Source: Candidatus Melainabacteria bacterium
GTDB lineage: Bacteria > Cyanobacteriota > Vampirovibrionia > Obscuribacterales > Obscuribacteraceae
Direction of reading: 5' to 3'
DNA length: 64,000 nucleotides
Assembly (NCBI GenBank): GCA_017307165.1
Contig: JAFKGK010000001.1
Location: 186,001 to 250,000 of the forward strand
The notes under the pieces: model-generated
What the model saw: only the letters and a program-made list of their open reading frames with translations
What the model was told of the DNA's origin: nothing
Databases searched by the model: none
Part shown: positions 48,191 through 57,366 of the stretch, piece after piece
Numbering within the stretch: the first letter of the stretch is position 1
Layout: each line of letters begins with the position of its first letter
Made by a program: the position numbers and the translations under genes

Positions 48191-48850
48191 TCAAGCGCCG
48201 GCTTTTGACCTGCGCAACTTTTTGATCTGGTCAAGATGGGTGATGTCAGGCACCTCTCCACCTCTGAGTGTAACACCAACTTTGTCGGCAACAAGTCCCA
48301 ATTTTTTTAGAAGCCACATATCCATGCGTTTTTGCTGTAAGGTCTCGCGCAGATGCCTGATGTCATTTAAAAAATCGCCATCAAAAGTCTTGAGCCCGCA
48401 AGTCCCGCCTGCAAGTCTCTTGTTACCATGATTACAGTGCAATACCTCGACCACATTGGCCACAGGGACATGCCCTAAAACGGCCAGGGTGAGGCCCAGA
48501 CCTTCGAGATCTTTTTGTGTAAAGTCTACCTGGAGCCAGGTCCGGCTCGTAAACTTGACCCTGAGCACCACTGGCTCGACAGTAAGAGAGTTGACCGAAT
48601 CTACCTTAAGATCGCGCAGACAGGCTGCTCTAGCGTAGGCGTAGGCTTCTTGAGGTCGGATGCTGAAAAAGCTGTAGTTGGAACGGCCGGCCTCGATGAA
48701 GCCTGACTTGTTGATCTCCCAACGACGATAACAATTGGTGCCATGATATAGATAGATCTCGTCGTCGGGTGCATTAAAGTCGACACCCGGAGTATTTGCC
48801 GCAAACTCTGCTAGAGGAGGCGGTACTTCGTGTAAAGGTAGACTTTCCAT
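48191..48850 (-). CDS. ADP-ribosyltransferase-like fold protein (putative)
   Basis: A 219-residue cytoplasmic protein. Residues 33-75 contain YLYHGTN, then SGFIEAGRSNYSFFS about 20 residues later. This HGT...G...FFS pattern is shared by PARP-like ADP-ribosyltransferases and Tpt1-type enzymes. A third acidic catalytic residue is not obvious, so activity is uncertain. It lies between the giant coiled-coil gene and the Ala/Ser-rich exported protein in one transcript direction. The call is a fold-level guess. Confidence 0.45.
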   Translation of the reverse strand: MESLPLHEVPPPLAEFAANTPGVDFNAPDDEIYLYHGTNCYRRWEINKSGFIEAGRSNYSFFSIRPQEAYAYARAACLRDLKVDSVNSLTVEPVVLRVKFTSRTWLQVDFTQKDLEGLGLTLAVLGHVPVANVVEVLHCNHGNKRLAGGTCGLKTFDGDFLNDIRHLRETLQQKRMDMWLLKKLGLVADKVGVTLRGGEVPDITHLDQIKKLRRSKAGA

Positions 48851-48936
48851 AGTTCCTCAAGCAAATGGCCTTTGCTTCAACTATTCCCTTTGCAGCCTTA
48901 CCTATAACCAGGTCAAGATTATTTATCGGTCGCAAG

Positions 48937-51900
48937 CTACTCCATGTATTTTTCGCGGGCTTGCTGTATCGCCTGGCTGGCATCGGCAAGTGCTTGCCTT
49001 ATCTTTTCGAGATTAGACTCGGATGTATCCCTGATAGTGGCGGTCCGTTCCATACGCTGATTGGTCAGATTAGCAAAGCAATCTTCGCTCGATTTTTCCA
49101 TTGCGGCAATTCGATCCTCGATTTTTGCCGAAAGCTCACGGTTGGCCTTTTGCTTGAGACTGCCCAGGACATTTAGCGCTGCATTGCGTTCTTGGTTTAT
49201 CTCGGGTTCTGTCTCGACGCTGGATACTTCAGCAAGATTTTTGAGGCCTCTTTCTGATGCATTTATTTTGAGCTCGGTTTCCTTAACTAGCTTGTTGACT
49301 GCATCTATAGAATGGCCCAGATCTTGGCTGGCTTTTTTGAATGTCTCCTGAAGACCGATCTTGAGTCCGGAGCTGGCAGCCTCGAGCTCTTGCAGGCTTG
49401 CTTCGACTGCTTGCTTGAGCCCAATCGTCGCTGTCTGCTTGCTATGGTCCAAGCGCTCGCATTCTTGTGTGAGGCCGGATTGAGCCTCCTCTTTTAGTTG
49501 GCGAGCCATATCATGTACTTTGGTGCGTATGATCTCTTTTTGCTCGTTTAGTCTGGGCAAAAGCTGCTCGGCGAGGAGATGTTTGGTCTTTTGCGCGATG
49601 GCCATTTCGGAGACAGCGACTGTATGGCCGATGACTTGCTCTAGATCGCTTTTGGTAGAACGCAATTTTTCGCAAGCTCGATCCAGCGAGTTTTCGATTT
49701 CTTCCATCATCGACCGCATATTGCGGTTGAGAGACGTATTAATCGATGCCGTCTCATCGGTCATTCTCTCTTTAAACCGGTCATAACGCTGATCTACTTT
49801 TTGGAGATATGATTGATGGTTTTCTTTGAGTTGCTCGAGAATAGTACTCTTGAGGCGAGCAAGCTCTTCGTTGCGATTTTGGATCAATTCTTCGAGTCGA
49901 GCGGTTGCGGCCCTGGCCGAATCAGCCAATTGGTGTTTAAATTCGTCTCCGCTCTTAATGATATGAGCTGACAAATGCCTTTCTTCGGTGGTGATGCGGT
50001 CGATATGCTCTTGAGATAGTCTCTCGATGTGATCCAGGCAGGCCTGAGCTTCGTCGCGATTAGTTGATTCTACTTCTTGTGCAAGTGCTTCTAGTCTCTG
50101 CTTACGCTCGAGTGAGAGTTGATTGAGAGTTGCTTCGGCTTCGTTTTCTATTTGCTTGGCCTTTTCGACCAGTGTTTCTACTTCGCTGGTCAAGCGCGCG
50201 CGTAATTCATCGGCTCTTGATCCTAGTTTGTTAGCGGCCTTACCGACCTGTTGTTCGAGTTTTGCCATGAGAGAAGCCATCTCATTCATCATGAGTTTGC
50301 CATCAGGTTGGCTCATGATTGGGCTCTTCCTCACCCCAGAGTCAAATTCGCCGGGCTGAGGTATGGCTTTCGCTGCTGGTTTTGAAGCTTTTGCGCCAAG
50401 ATCGAGATTGCTCGAATCCAAATTGGCCACTACTTGTTCTTCGACACTTACAGGGTGGATTGCGGCAGGCGTAACTGGTGGCATAGGCATTTGCTCGACC
50501 GGCTCTGGGGCCGGTGCAACAAACTCTGATGCGGGTTGCGGTGCAACGAGTTCGGGTGCTGGCTCTTGGAATGCCTTTGCTGGTGAGTCATCTTGTACTG
50601 ATGGCAGTGATGCTTGTGCTGCCACCGTATCCGGTGTTACTGCTTGGTCGGCTAGTGGTTGTTGCGCTTCGAGGCGCGTGTGGCTGGCCTGACTCAGTGC
50701 TCTTTGCGCGAACGACTCCCCGAGAGGTTTGTTTGCTCTCAGTGGCGGGGTATTGTAGTCGCGCGGTCTGACTCGTGGACGAGTCTTAGGGGGAGCTGTG
50801 TCTGCTTGCTTTTCTATTTGTTGTTCAATTTGTTGTTCTATTGGTTGTTCTGTTTTTTGTTCTGTTTGCTGCTCTGTTTGAGGTAATTGTGGGACAACAG
50901 TCTCAGAGGCTGCATTTTTGGCAAGGTTGTTGGTCAGTTTTTCAAAGAGGCTTTCTTCGGGTTGAGCCTCTTGTTGTGACTGATCATGTTCTGTCTGGCT
51001 AAATGACTCTTGAACGGCCTTCATCCATTCGTCAGAAGGAGCAAAGGTTGTGTCTTGAGTGCTTGAGTCTATCGAGTCTGACTGAGCAGTTTCTTGGGCC
51101 GCTTCGGCCCAGGCCTGTGCAAAGGCTGCACCGTCCAGCTGTGGCTCTGGAGATAATGGCAATGGATCAACTGTGGCTTGAGGCTCAGGTGGTTTGGCTT
51201 CGGGATTGATCTCGATCGAACTGCGACCAGCATCTGCAAATATGTCCGAATCAAAATCGGGCTCTTGGGGTAGAGGTGCTGGCTGCACCGGCTCGTAGGA
51301 GGCAGAGTGATTGCTTGCTATAGGCTGGTCCTGTACAAAAGACTCAAAATGCTCGTCGCCAAAGTACTGACGCAAGCGTTGCTCTTTGCCTGCTTCAAAT
51401 TGATCTTTGATTTCCTTTTCTCGAGCAAATTCACTTTCAGCATATGTTTGAGCTGCCTCACCCGCATGACCCTGGGCAAGATCTTGGAAAAATTGAGCGG
51501 AAAAATCTTCTTTTTTTTGTTCTGGCTCTGCTGTTTGAAAATTATTTTGTTCGACGGAGACTGGGTGAGCTTCGTGTGACAAAACAAACCAATCAGCTGC
51601 TGCTCTTGCTTGTTCTTGTTGTGTCGATTGGCTAGCTGGATCTGGTGCTTGAGCCGAAACCGGGGCTTGAGCCGAAACCGGGGCTTGAGCCGGAGCTTGA
51701 GTCGGAGCCATAAAAAGATTTGGCAAATCTGGTAGCGCTTGCTGATTGGCCTGAATGCTCGACAATTGATCGAACTGAGAAGGCATTGCAATAGTCTCGA
51801 ATGCAGGCAGATCATTATTGCTATTGACCAGATCGAAAGATGCGGCCTGGATGGCGTCTTCTGGCACAGGCACGCGATCAAAGGCTACTCCTGTACCGCC

Positions 51901-52923
51901 AGAACCAGGAACATGGTCGAGATCCCAGGGTTGTACGCTGGACTCTGGTGGTTGATTGAAGGCCATGATGTCCTGTTGGTCACTCGACTGGGGTTGAGCA
52001 AAGGACATCGGTCCGTTGGGAAGGGCAAAAGGACTAGGTTTTGGAGCCGGTACAGCGGTATCGGATTTGTATTCGGTAGGAGCCAATGGTTCTTGGATCT
52101 GAGTGAATGCCATTGGTTTTGGCTCTGGGGCTGGCTCAGGAGCCTGGGTAAAGGACATAGGCTGTTGTCCCAAAGCTGATGGAGCGTGCTCGATAGTCGG
52201 CTCTGGCTGGGCAGCTCTTGATTCTGTTTCTTGTAGAGGGCGGCCGAGAGCCAATTCTTCTGTTTTGATCGGGGTAAATGTAGCTTTCAGGAGAGACTTG
52301 TTCTTGTCCTCCTGGCGGCTTTCGGGAGTAAAGATCATGTGGCAGATCGAGCCGATTTCGATTACCTGCTTATTTTGCGGGGGAACCAATCGGGCGCCCA
52401 ACTGGGCTAACAATGCCTGAGTCGGTTCTTCGAGAGGAGAGCCATCCACGGTGAGACTGCGCCGTGAACCACCTTGAGCATATTTGGCACCTACCTGGTA
52501 GAGCGCTTTTTCTTGTGCTCCATCAAGGCGCTGGATAGGTCGAGCGGCGAGATAGTTAAAGTCTCGACCGTCCAGGATCGCTTTACTGGCTTTCTCGAGC
52601 ATGAGGCTATCGAGTACCCGCATCTCATAGGCGGAGGCGGTGATATTGATAACCGTGCATTTGCCGTCGTCTTTGCTGATTACTACGCATAGATCCTTGA
52701 CACGATAGCTTTCGCCTTGATCTTCGCCACGTTTAGAAAAACTGGATAAGCCAGCAGGAGCTGCAACAGGTTCTAGACAAAATAACAAATGCCCGGCCTC
52801 AAAGAGGAGGCTTTCTTGTGCTGACCACTCTGCAGGCGATATTGGCTTGTTGCGCTCGAAAATACGCAAGTAAGCCTTGAGTTCGGCCAGGCGGAGGTGA
52901 TGTTGTCTGAGCATGGAGTTCAT
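48937..52923 (-). CDS. Giant coiled-coil protein with Pro/Gln-rich middle
   Basis: A 1328-residue protein without signal peptide or TM segment. Residues 1-225 are globular and include hydrophobic strands (VIEIGSICHMIF). Residues about 226-870 are low-complexity Pro/Ala/Gln/Glu with internal tandem repeats. Residues about 875-1328 are almost continuous coiled coil (KLEQQVGKAANKLG, ASLQELEAASSGLK). I recognise no family. Its layout, a head, a flexible spacer and a rod, recalls bacterial cytoskeletal scaffolds. It is the third of three adjacent coiled-coil genes, with a 28-base gap to the previous one. Confidence 0.75.
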   Translation of the reverse strand: MNSMLRQHHLRLAELKAYLRIFERNKPISPAEWSAQESLLFEAGHLLFCLEPVAAPAGLSSFSKRGEDQGESYRVKDLCVVISKDDGKCTVINITASAYEMRVLDSLMLEKASKAILDGRDFNYLAARPIQRLDGAQEKALYQVGAKYAQGGSRRSLTVDGSPLEEPTQALLAQLGARLVPPQNKQVIEIGSICHMIFTPESRQEDKNKSLLKATFTPIKTEELALGRPLQETESRAAQPEPTIEHAPSALGQQPMSFTQAPEPAPEPKPMAFTQIQEPLAPTEYKSDTAVPAPKPSPFALPNGPMSFAQPQSSDQQDIMAFNQPPESSVQPWDLDHVPGSGGTGVAFDRVPVPEDAIQAASFDLVNSNNDLPAFETIAMPSQFDQLSSIQANQQALPDLPNLFMAPTQAPAQAPVSAQAPVSAQAPDPASQSTQQEQARAAADWFVLSHEAHPVSVEQNNFQTAEPEQKKEDFSAQFFQDLAQGHAGEAAQTYAESEFAREKEIKDQFEAGKEQRLRQYFGDEHFESFVQDQPIASNHSASYEPVQPAPLPQEPDFDSDIFADAGRSSIEINPEAKPPEPQATVDPLPLSPEPQLDGAAFAQAWAEAAQETAQSDSIDSSTQDTTFAPSDEWMKAVQESFSQTEHDQSQQEAQPEESLFEKLTNNLAKNAASETVVPQLPQTEQQTEQKTEQPIEQQIEQQIEKQADTAPPKTRPRVRPRDYNTPPLRANKPLGESFAQRALSQASHTRLEAQQPLADQAVTPDTVAAQASLPSVQDDSPAKAFQEPAPELVAPQPASEFVAPAPEPVEQMPMPPVTPAAIHPVSVEEQVVANLDSSNLDLGAKASKPAAKAIPQPGEFDSGVRKSPIMSQPDGKLMMNEMASLMAKLEQQVGKAANKLGSRADELRARLTSEVETLVEKAKQIENEAEATLNQLSLERKQRLEALAQEVESTNRDEAQACLDHIERLSQEHIDRITTEERHLSAHIIKSGDEFKHQLADSARAATARLEELIQNRNEELARLKSTILEQLKENHQSYLQKVDQRYDRFKERMTDETASINTSLNRNMRSMMEEIENSLDRACEKLRSTKSDLEQVIGHTVAVSEMAIAQKTKHLLAEQLLPRLNEQKEIIRTKVHDMARQLKEEAQSGLTQECERLDHSKQTATIGLKQAVEASLQELEAASSGLKIGLQETFKKASQDLGHSIDAVNKLVKETELKINASERGLKNLAEVSSVETEPEINQERNAALNVLGSLKQKANRELSAKIEDRIAAMEKSSEDCFANLTNQRMERTATIRDTSESNLEKIRQALADASQAIQQAREKYME
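50811..50880 (-). repeat. 12-base degenerate tandem repeat (Gln/Glu)
   Basis: About six copies of a TTGTTGTTCTAT-like unit (plus-strand sense) encode EQQTEQ/EQQIEQ repeats in the giant coiled-coil gene. Confidence 0.75.
51651..51709 (-). repeat. 18-base tandem repeat (Ala/Pro/Gln)
   Basis: Two identical 18-base units (51651-51668, 51669-51686) and two shorter variants encode QAPVSAQAPVSAQAP in the low-complexity middle of the giant coiled-coil protein. The exact identity suggests recent expansion. Confidence 0.85.
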
Positions 52924-52951
52924 GTTTTTCTCTATCTTTTACTATGTTGGT

Positions 52952-54295
52952 TTAGCGACTTTCACCGGCGGCTCTGGCTATTTCGGCCAGGGCGCCGTCT
53001 TTTTGTTCTTTTATCAGGGCCAGGAGCTTTGCAGTTGCTTCGTCAATCTCATTGCGCGCAGCGCCGGCATCGCCGTTTATCTTGGTCAGAGAACGCTTGA
53101 ATGTCTCGTTTAGTTCGGTATCGACATCGGTGCCGATCTGGTCGAGAGATTTAAATGCTTCTTGCATCAGCGATTCAAGTCTGCCTTCAAATCCTGTTCT
53201 GATATCGACGAGCTCTTGTCTGATTTCTTCTATTACTTTGGCTTTGGCTTCTTCGAGGTCCTTTTTTACCGTAGCCGAATTATCTACTTTTGCCTGCATC
53301 CTTTCAGCAAAGTCTTTTAAGCCATCTTCCATTTTTTGTCTGGCGTCATCCAGTTTTTTACTCAAGGCTTGATTGCTATTGCTTGAGGCCTGCTGCAATC
53401 TGGCGATAATTTCGGCTGATTCGTGTTTTAGTTCGCGGCCGGTTTCTTCGCCAAGATCTTTGATTTGCTCTGCAAGTCCTTCAAACTTGCCCTGTAGGTT
53501 TTTCTGAATGTTTTCGGCAGATTGTGCAAATGTGTTGTTGATCTCCTTTTCGATGCCTTGCAAAATGGCATCGATTTTGTTTTGAAAATCTTCGGTCAAT
53601 TGGTTGAGATTGTCTTCGTCTATGGCCGCAGTAGCAGTTGACTCAAGTCTGGCAAACTCAGTTTGAAACTCTGTATTGAGCCTTTGCATCAGATTGGCAA
53701 AATGGCTTTCGATGGTATTGGCTTTTTGCATATAGTTGCGAAAGAGTAGACTGTTGGATTGCTTTTCGCTGCCGCGGCATTCCCAGAGACTGTGATCGAG
53801 CTTTTGTTGGATCGAATTGAGAAAAAATCCTGCCTGCGAGCGCAGGTGTTGACCGCTGGAATAGTGTTGGGTCTCGATCTCTACGGCCATGCCTTCGGCT
53901 GTGCTCGAATATTGATCGGAGGCACGCATAAAATTGTCGTCCGAATTGGATTCGTAGATCTCGTTTAGTGATATCAAAGCTTTTTGCAGGTCGATATTGA
54001 AGATGCTCAGCCTCTCGAGAATCTGCTCGAGATATTTTTTTGTTGCTTCGCTTTCGCCTTGCACAGCCTCTTTGATGCGATTGCTCGCTTCTTTGGCTTG
54101 TTTTTTGATCTCTTCTTCTACATATGCAGCCTTAGCGGCTACTTCCATTTTTGATTGTTGCTCGGACTCCTGCCTCTGCGATGTATGCAAGCGGGATTTT
54201 TCTTGTAGCGTATTCATCGAGTGCTCTTCGAGCTGGCTCAATCTAGCCGATCCGGAGTCATAGATGTCTTGCAGTTTTTTGCCAGAAAATGTCAT
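52952..54295 (-). CDS. Coiled-coil protein 2 of the cluster
   Basis: A 447-residue cytoplasmic protein predicted to be almost wholly helical coiled coil, rich in Glu, Ala, Gln, Lys and Leu (EEIKKQAKEASNRIKEAV, AREIEIARE-like patterns). No TM segment, signal or catalytic motif is seen. AAGGGA lies before the ATG. Its composition and rod-like length resemble its two neighbours, which it follows and precedes by 22 and 28 bases, so the three likely assemble together. Function unknown. Confidence 0.75.
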   Translation of the reverse strand: MTFSGKKLQDIYDSGSARLSQLEEHSMNTLQEKSRLHTSQRQESEQQSKMEVAAKAAYVEEEIKKQAKEASNRIKEAVQGESEATKKYLEQILERLSIFNIDLQKALISLNEIYESNSDDNFMRASDQYSSTAEGMAVEIETQHYSSGQHLRSQAGFFLNSIQQKLDHSLWECRGSEKQSNSLLFRNYMQKANTIESHFANLMQRLNTEFQTEFARLESTATAAIDEDNLNQLTEDFQNKIDAILQGIEKEINNTFAQSAENIQKNLQGKFEGLAEQIKDLGEETGRELKHESAEIIARLQQASSNSNQALSKKLDDARQKMEDGLKDFAERMQAKVDNSATVKKDLEEAKAKVIEEIRQELVDIRTGFEGRLESLMQEAFKSLDQIGTDVDTELNETFKRSLTKINGDAGAARNEIDEATAKLLALIKEQKDGALAEIARAAGESR

Positions 54296-54317
54296 TTGCG
54301 ATCCCTTTATATGTTAA

Positions 54318-55742
54318 TCAATCGTTTTCGAGTGATAGCATGGCCGAGCGATATGCCATTACAGATAGTGCTGCAGCCCTACCCGATTCTTCGATGATCG
54401 GTACTTTTAGATTGAGCTCTGCAAGTTCGTTATGAAAGTTGCGAGTGATCCGTTCTAGGTCTGTTCTCATGACACGTACTTGTTTTTCGAGAGCATCTAC
54501 TGCAGACTGCCTTATGCTTTCTATGCGCTCGCTATTACCCTGCGAAGAACGCGCAAAATCTTGCTCTGTTTGTTCGACCTGACGTTTAAATGTCTTTACT
54601 ACTTCGGAGCCGTGGTTACGCAGACGCTGGTTTAGTTTTTCGATGGCATCGTTATTATTACTGCCACTCCTGCCTGCAAGGGCAATGAGATTGATGCGGG
54701 CTTCTTGAGAAAGAGCGCCCTCAAATCGCATGAGTAGCTTATCGACTTCTTCTGAGAGGCTTTTTTCGAGTCGGCGCAGCGAGTTGTTTAGCATTTTTTG
54801 GTTTACTGTCATACGCTTGCGGGCAGACTCTGCAATACGATTGATTTCTTCTTGAGAAGAGGAGAGCTTGCGCTCGATCGAATCAGAACATGACCTGAGG
54901 TAATTGAGGTCTTGTTCGCGCGTCTCTTTGCCAAATTTGTCCTTGACGGCTAACAATTTGTCTTTGAAATGATCGAGGTGTTCGCTAATTACTTGTTGAT
55001 TGGTCGCATGGCTATCGCTAAGATTGGCGACTCCGCGATCGATTAGTTCTTTGAGATCGAGGCAGGCCTTGTCTACTATTTTAGAGAGGTCAGTCTCGAC
55101 CGAAGCGATTTTTTGGTCAAACTGGCTGGAGCAGAGTGCCAGTGTCGACTCGACTTCTCCTTTTTTGCTCTCGATCAGACTTTGAGCCTGATCTTCTATT
55201 TCGCGTGCTCTAAAGGACATGGTGTCCTCAAAATTGTTGGCGCTGCTGTCTATGTCCGCTTTGGCACTTTCGGCATAAGTTTCGAGGTGCTCGACCTTAT
55301 TGCGGCTCATTTCGTATAGTTCGTTGCCAGGGCTAGTGACGGCCTCTACCAGTTCGACTATTTGCGATTGCATAATCTTTTCGAGATTGATGCGCGCTGC
55401 TTCTAAGGTCTGGGCACATTGCGACCTCACCTCGGCGGCTCTGGCCGTCAGACGGTCAAGTTCTTGCGTCTCTAGCGCTGATATGGCATCTAGAGTCTCA
55501 TCTCTTTTGGCTTCTAGTTCGTTGCCGCATAGATCGACCAGATAATTGCTCTGCTGGGTGACTCTTTCGAGTTGCAAAGCAAAATTTTTGTCTACGCCTT
55601 CGGAATAATGCTGCAACTGCTCGAGTGAATGTTTTACCGTTCTTTCCAGCTCCTGGCTGGCCTTCTCGAGTGCTTCGATCATTAAGTTTGCGGCAGATCC
55701 AAAGCCTTCTGACTTTGCACCTTGAGCATTTCCTTCAGGCAT
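54318..55742 (-). CDS. Coiled-coil protein 1 of the cluster
   Basis: About 474 residues of continuous coiled coil without TM segments, with short Gly/Ser/Asn breaks (GRSGSNNN near residue 355). ATG 55742 is preferred because AGAGG lies 6 bases upstream; a TTG at 55769 is in frame. The first 15 residues are polar and disordered. It follows the lpd gene by 105 bases and leads the coiled-coil trio. Helical rods of this kind occur in polar scaffolds, chromosome-organising and cell-shape proteins, but no family is recognised. Confidence 0.75.
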   Translation of the reverse strand: MPEGNAQGAKSEGFGSAANLMIEALEKASQELERTVKHSLEQLQHYSEGVDKNFALQLERVTQQSNYLVDLCGNELEAKRDETLDAISALETQELDRLTARAAEVRSQCAQTLEAARINLEKIMQSQIVELVEAVTSPGNELYEMSRNKVEHLETYAESAKADIDSSANNFEDTMSFRAREIEDQAQSLIESKKGEVESTLALCSSQFDQKIASVETDLSKIVDKACLDLKELIDRGVANLSDSHATNQQVISEHLDHFKDKLLAVKDKFGKETREQDLNYLRSCSDSIERKLSSSQEEINRIAESARKRMTVNQKMLNNSLRRLEKSLSEEVDKLLMRFEGALSQEARINLIALAGRSGSNNNDAIEKLNQRLRNHGSEVVKTFKRQVEQTEQDFARSSQGNSERIESIRQSAVDALEKQVRVMRTDLERITRNFHNELAELNLKVPIIEESGRAAALSVMAYRSAMLSLEND

Positions 55743-55847
55743 TGCGACCTCTTTCTTAAACGCAGACAAACCCTTTGGGTTATGCCCCGATTATCGCAGC
55801 CCTAAGCGCAAATATGTATATATATCTAAAGCATAACTGCCCAAATG

Positions 55848-57329
55848 CTAATGAGAGGCTTGTTTATCAGCCGCTTTACTATTTCGGTTGCGTTCCATTC
55901 GAGCCAATCCAGTGAGGGCGGCTTCGTTTATAGTTTCTGATAATGTCGGGTGCGGATGGATACTCAGAGCGAGATCGTCAAGGTGAGCTCCCATCTCAAT
56001 GGCCACTACAGCTTCTGAGATCAGATCGCCGGCTCTCGGGCCAGCAATGCCGACGCCCAATACGGCACCGGACTCGGGATCATACAGCACCTTGGTAGTG
56101 CCATTGGTGTCGGCTATGGTCATTGCTCTGCCACTAGCAGACCAGGGAAATTTTGCGGCCTGTACCTTGATATCTTTTGCTTTAGCCTCTGTTTCGGTGA
56201 GGCCTGCCCAGGCAATCTCTGGTTGCGTAAACACCACGGCCGGTACTACTCGGTTGTCAAAATGCGAATCCAAACCAGCGATGACCTCAGCGGCTACAAA
56301 TCCTTGCCTTATGGCTCTGTGGGCGAGCATTGGTTGTCCGGACACATCGCCGATCGCCAAGATACGCTTGTCGGCGGTCTTGCATTGGTCGTCGATCACT
56401 ACAAATCCATGTTGGTCGATCTCGACTTGAGTATTTTCCAGGCCGATCCCTGTCGAATTTGGACGGCGTCCTACGGCGACCAGAACTTTGTCAAATTTGA
56501 GGGAGGCCGGCAGATCCTTTTTGTCGGATCCTGCGTTGGCCTCGATCATTGCTTCGATACCGTCATTGGTGACTTTTATGCCGGTCACCCTGGTGTTGAG
56601 GTGGATGGCCGCAAAAGTTTCACCAAGCCTGGTGGCAAGTGGTTTTACAAGATCACGATCGGCCCCAGGCAATAGGCCATCGGTCATTTCGATCACTGTT
56701 ACCTTGGAGCCGAGCGAAGCATACACAGTTCCTAATTCGAGACCGATATAACCACCGCCAAGGACGAGTAATTGCTCTGGTATGTCATTTAGCGCGAGGG
56801 CGGATGTGGAGTCGAGTACCCTGTCTGATTGCATGGCTTCGGCGTTTTCAAACAATTTGTCCAACTTTGTCGGACTGGAGCCTGTGGCCAGGATGCAGTG
56901 TTTAAACTTGACTCTGACTGCACTCTCTCCTGGACAATCGACGCGCAGGCTGCGTGAATCATTGAAAGTAGCCTTGCCATGCAGGATGTCTACGCCAGCT
57001 GATTTGCACATACCGACGATGCCGGAGGCTAGTTTATCTATCACTCCTGCTTTCCATGTCTTGAGAGCAGCCAGATCGATCTCTGGTTTGCCAAATTTGA
57101 TACCGATCTTTTCGGCATGACGTGCTTCTGTCATGACCTCGGCACTATGTAAGAGGGCTTTGCTTGGTATACAACCCATGTGCAGGCAGACTCCGCCTGG
57201 CTTTGCTTGCGCATCCACTAAAAGAGTCTTGATGCCGAGCTCGGCTGCCCGCAACGCTGCTGTATAGCCGCCAGGGCCTGCTCCAAGGACCACGAGGTCA
57301 ACTTCTTGCACCATTTCGCCGACTACCAT
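55848..57329 (-). CDS. lpdA: Dihydrolipoyl dehydrogenase (E3 of pyruvate dehydrogenase)
   Basis: A 493-residue FAD disulfide oxidoreductase that reoxidises dihydrolipoyl-E2 with NAD. FAD motif GAGPGGYTAALRA, redox cysteines in CLHMGCIPSKAL, NAD motif GGGYIGLELG, and the C-terminal catalytic HPHPTLSE are present. The next upstream gene is E2 (gap 37 bases). No lipoyl domain is fused at the N terminus. The family members serve several 2-oxo-acid complexes, but the location points to PDH. Confidence 0.95.
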   Translation of the reverse strand: MVVGEMVQEVDLVVLGAGPGGYTAALRAAELGIKTLLVDAQAKPGGVCLHMGCIPSKALLHSAEVMTEARHAEKIGIKFGKPEIDLAALKTWKAGVIDKLASGIVGMCKSAGVDILHGKATFNDSRSLRVDCPGESAVRVKFKHCILATGSSPTKLDKLFENAEAMQSDRVLDSTSALALNDIPEQLLVLGGGYIGLELGTVYASLGSKVTVIEMTDGLLPGADRDLVKPLATRLGETFAAIHLNTRVTGIKVTNDGIEAMIEANAGSDKKDLPASLKFDKVLVAVGRRPNSTGIGLENTQVEIDQHGFVVIDDQCKTADKRILAIGDVSGQPMLAHRAIRQGFVAAEVIAGLDSHFDNRVVPAVVFTQPEIAWAGLTETEAKAKDIKVQAAKFPWSASGRAMTIADTNGTTKVLYDPESGAVLGVGIAGPRAGDLISEAVVAIEMGAHLDDLALSIHPHPTLSETINEAALTGLARMERNRNSKAADKQASH

Positions 57330-57366
57330 GATTGCTCCTTATGTGGTCATTATTTGAGGATGGCTT

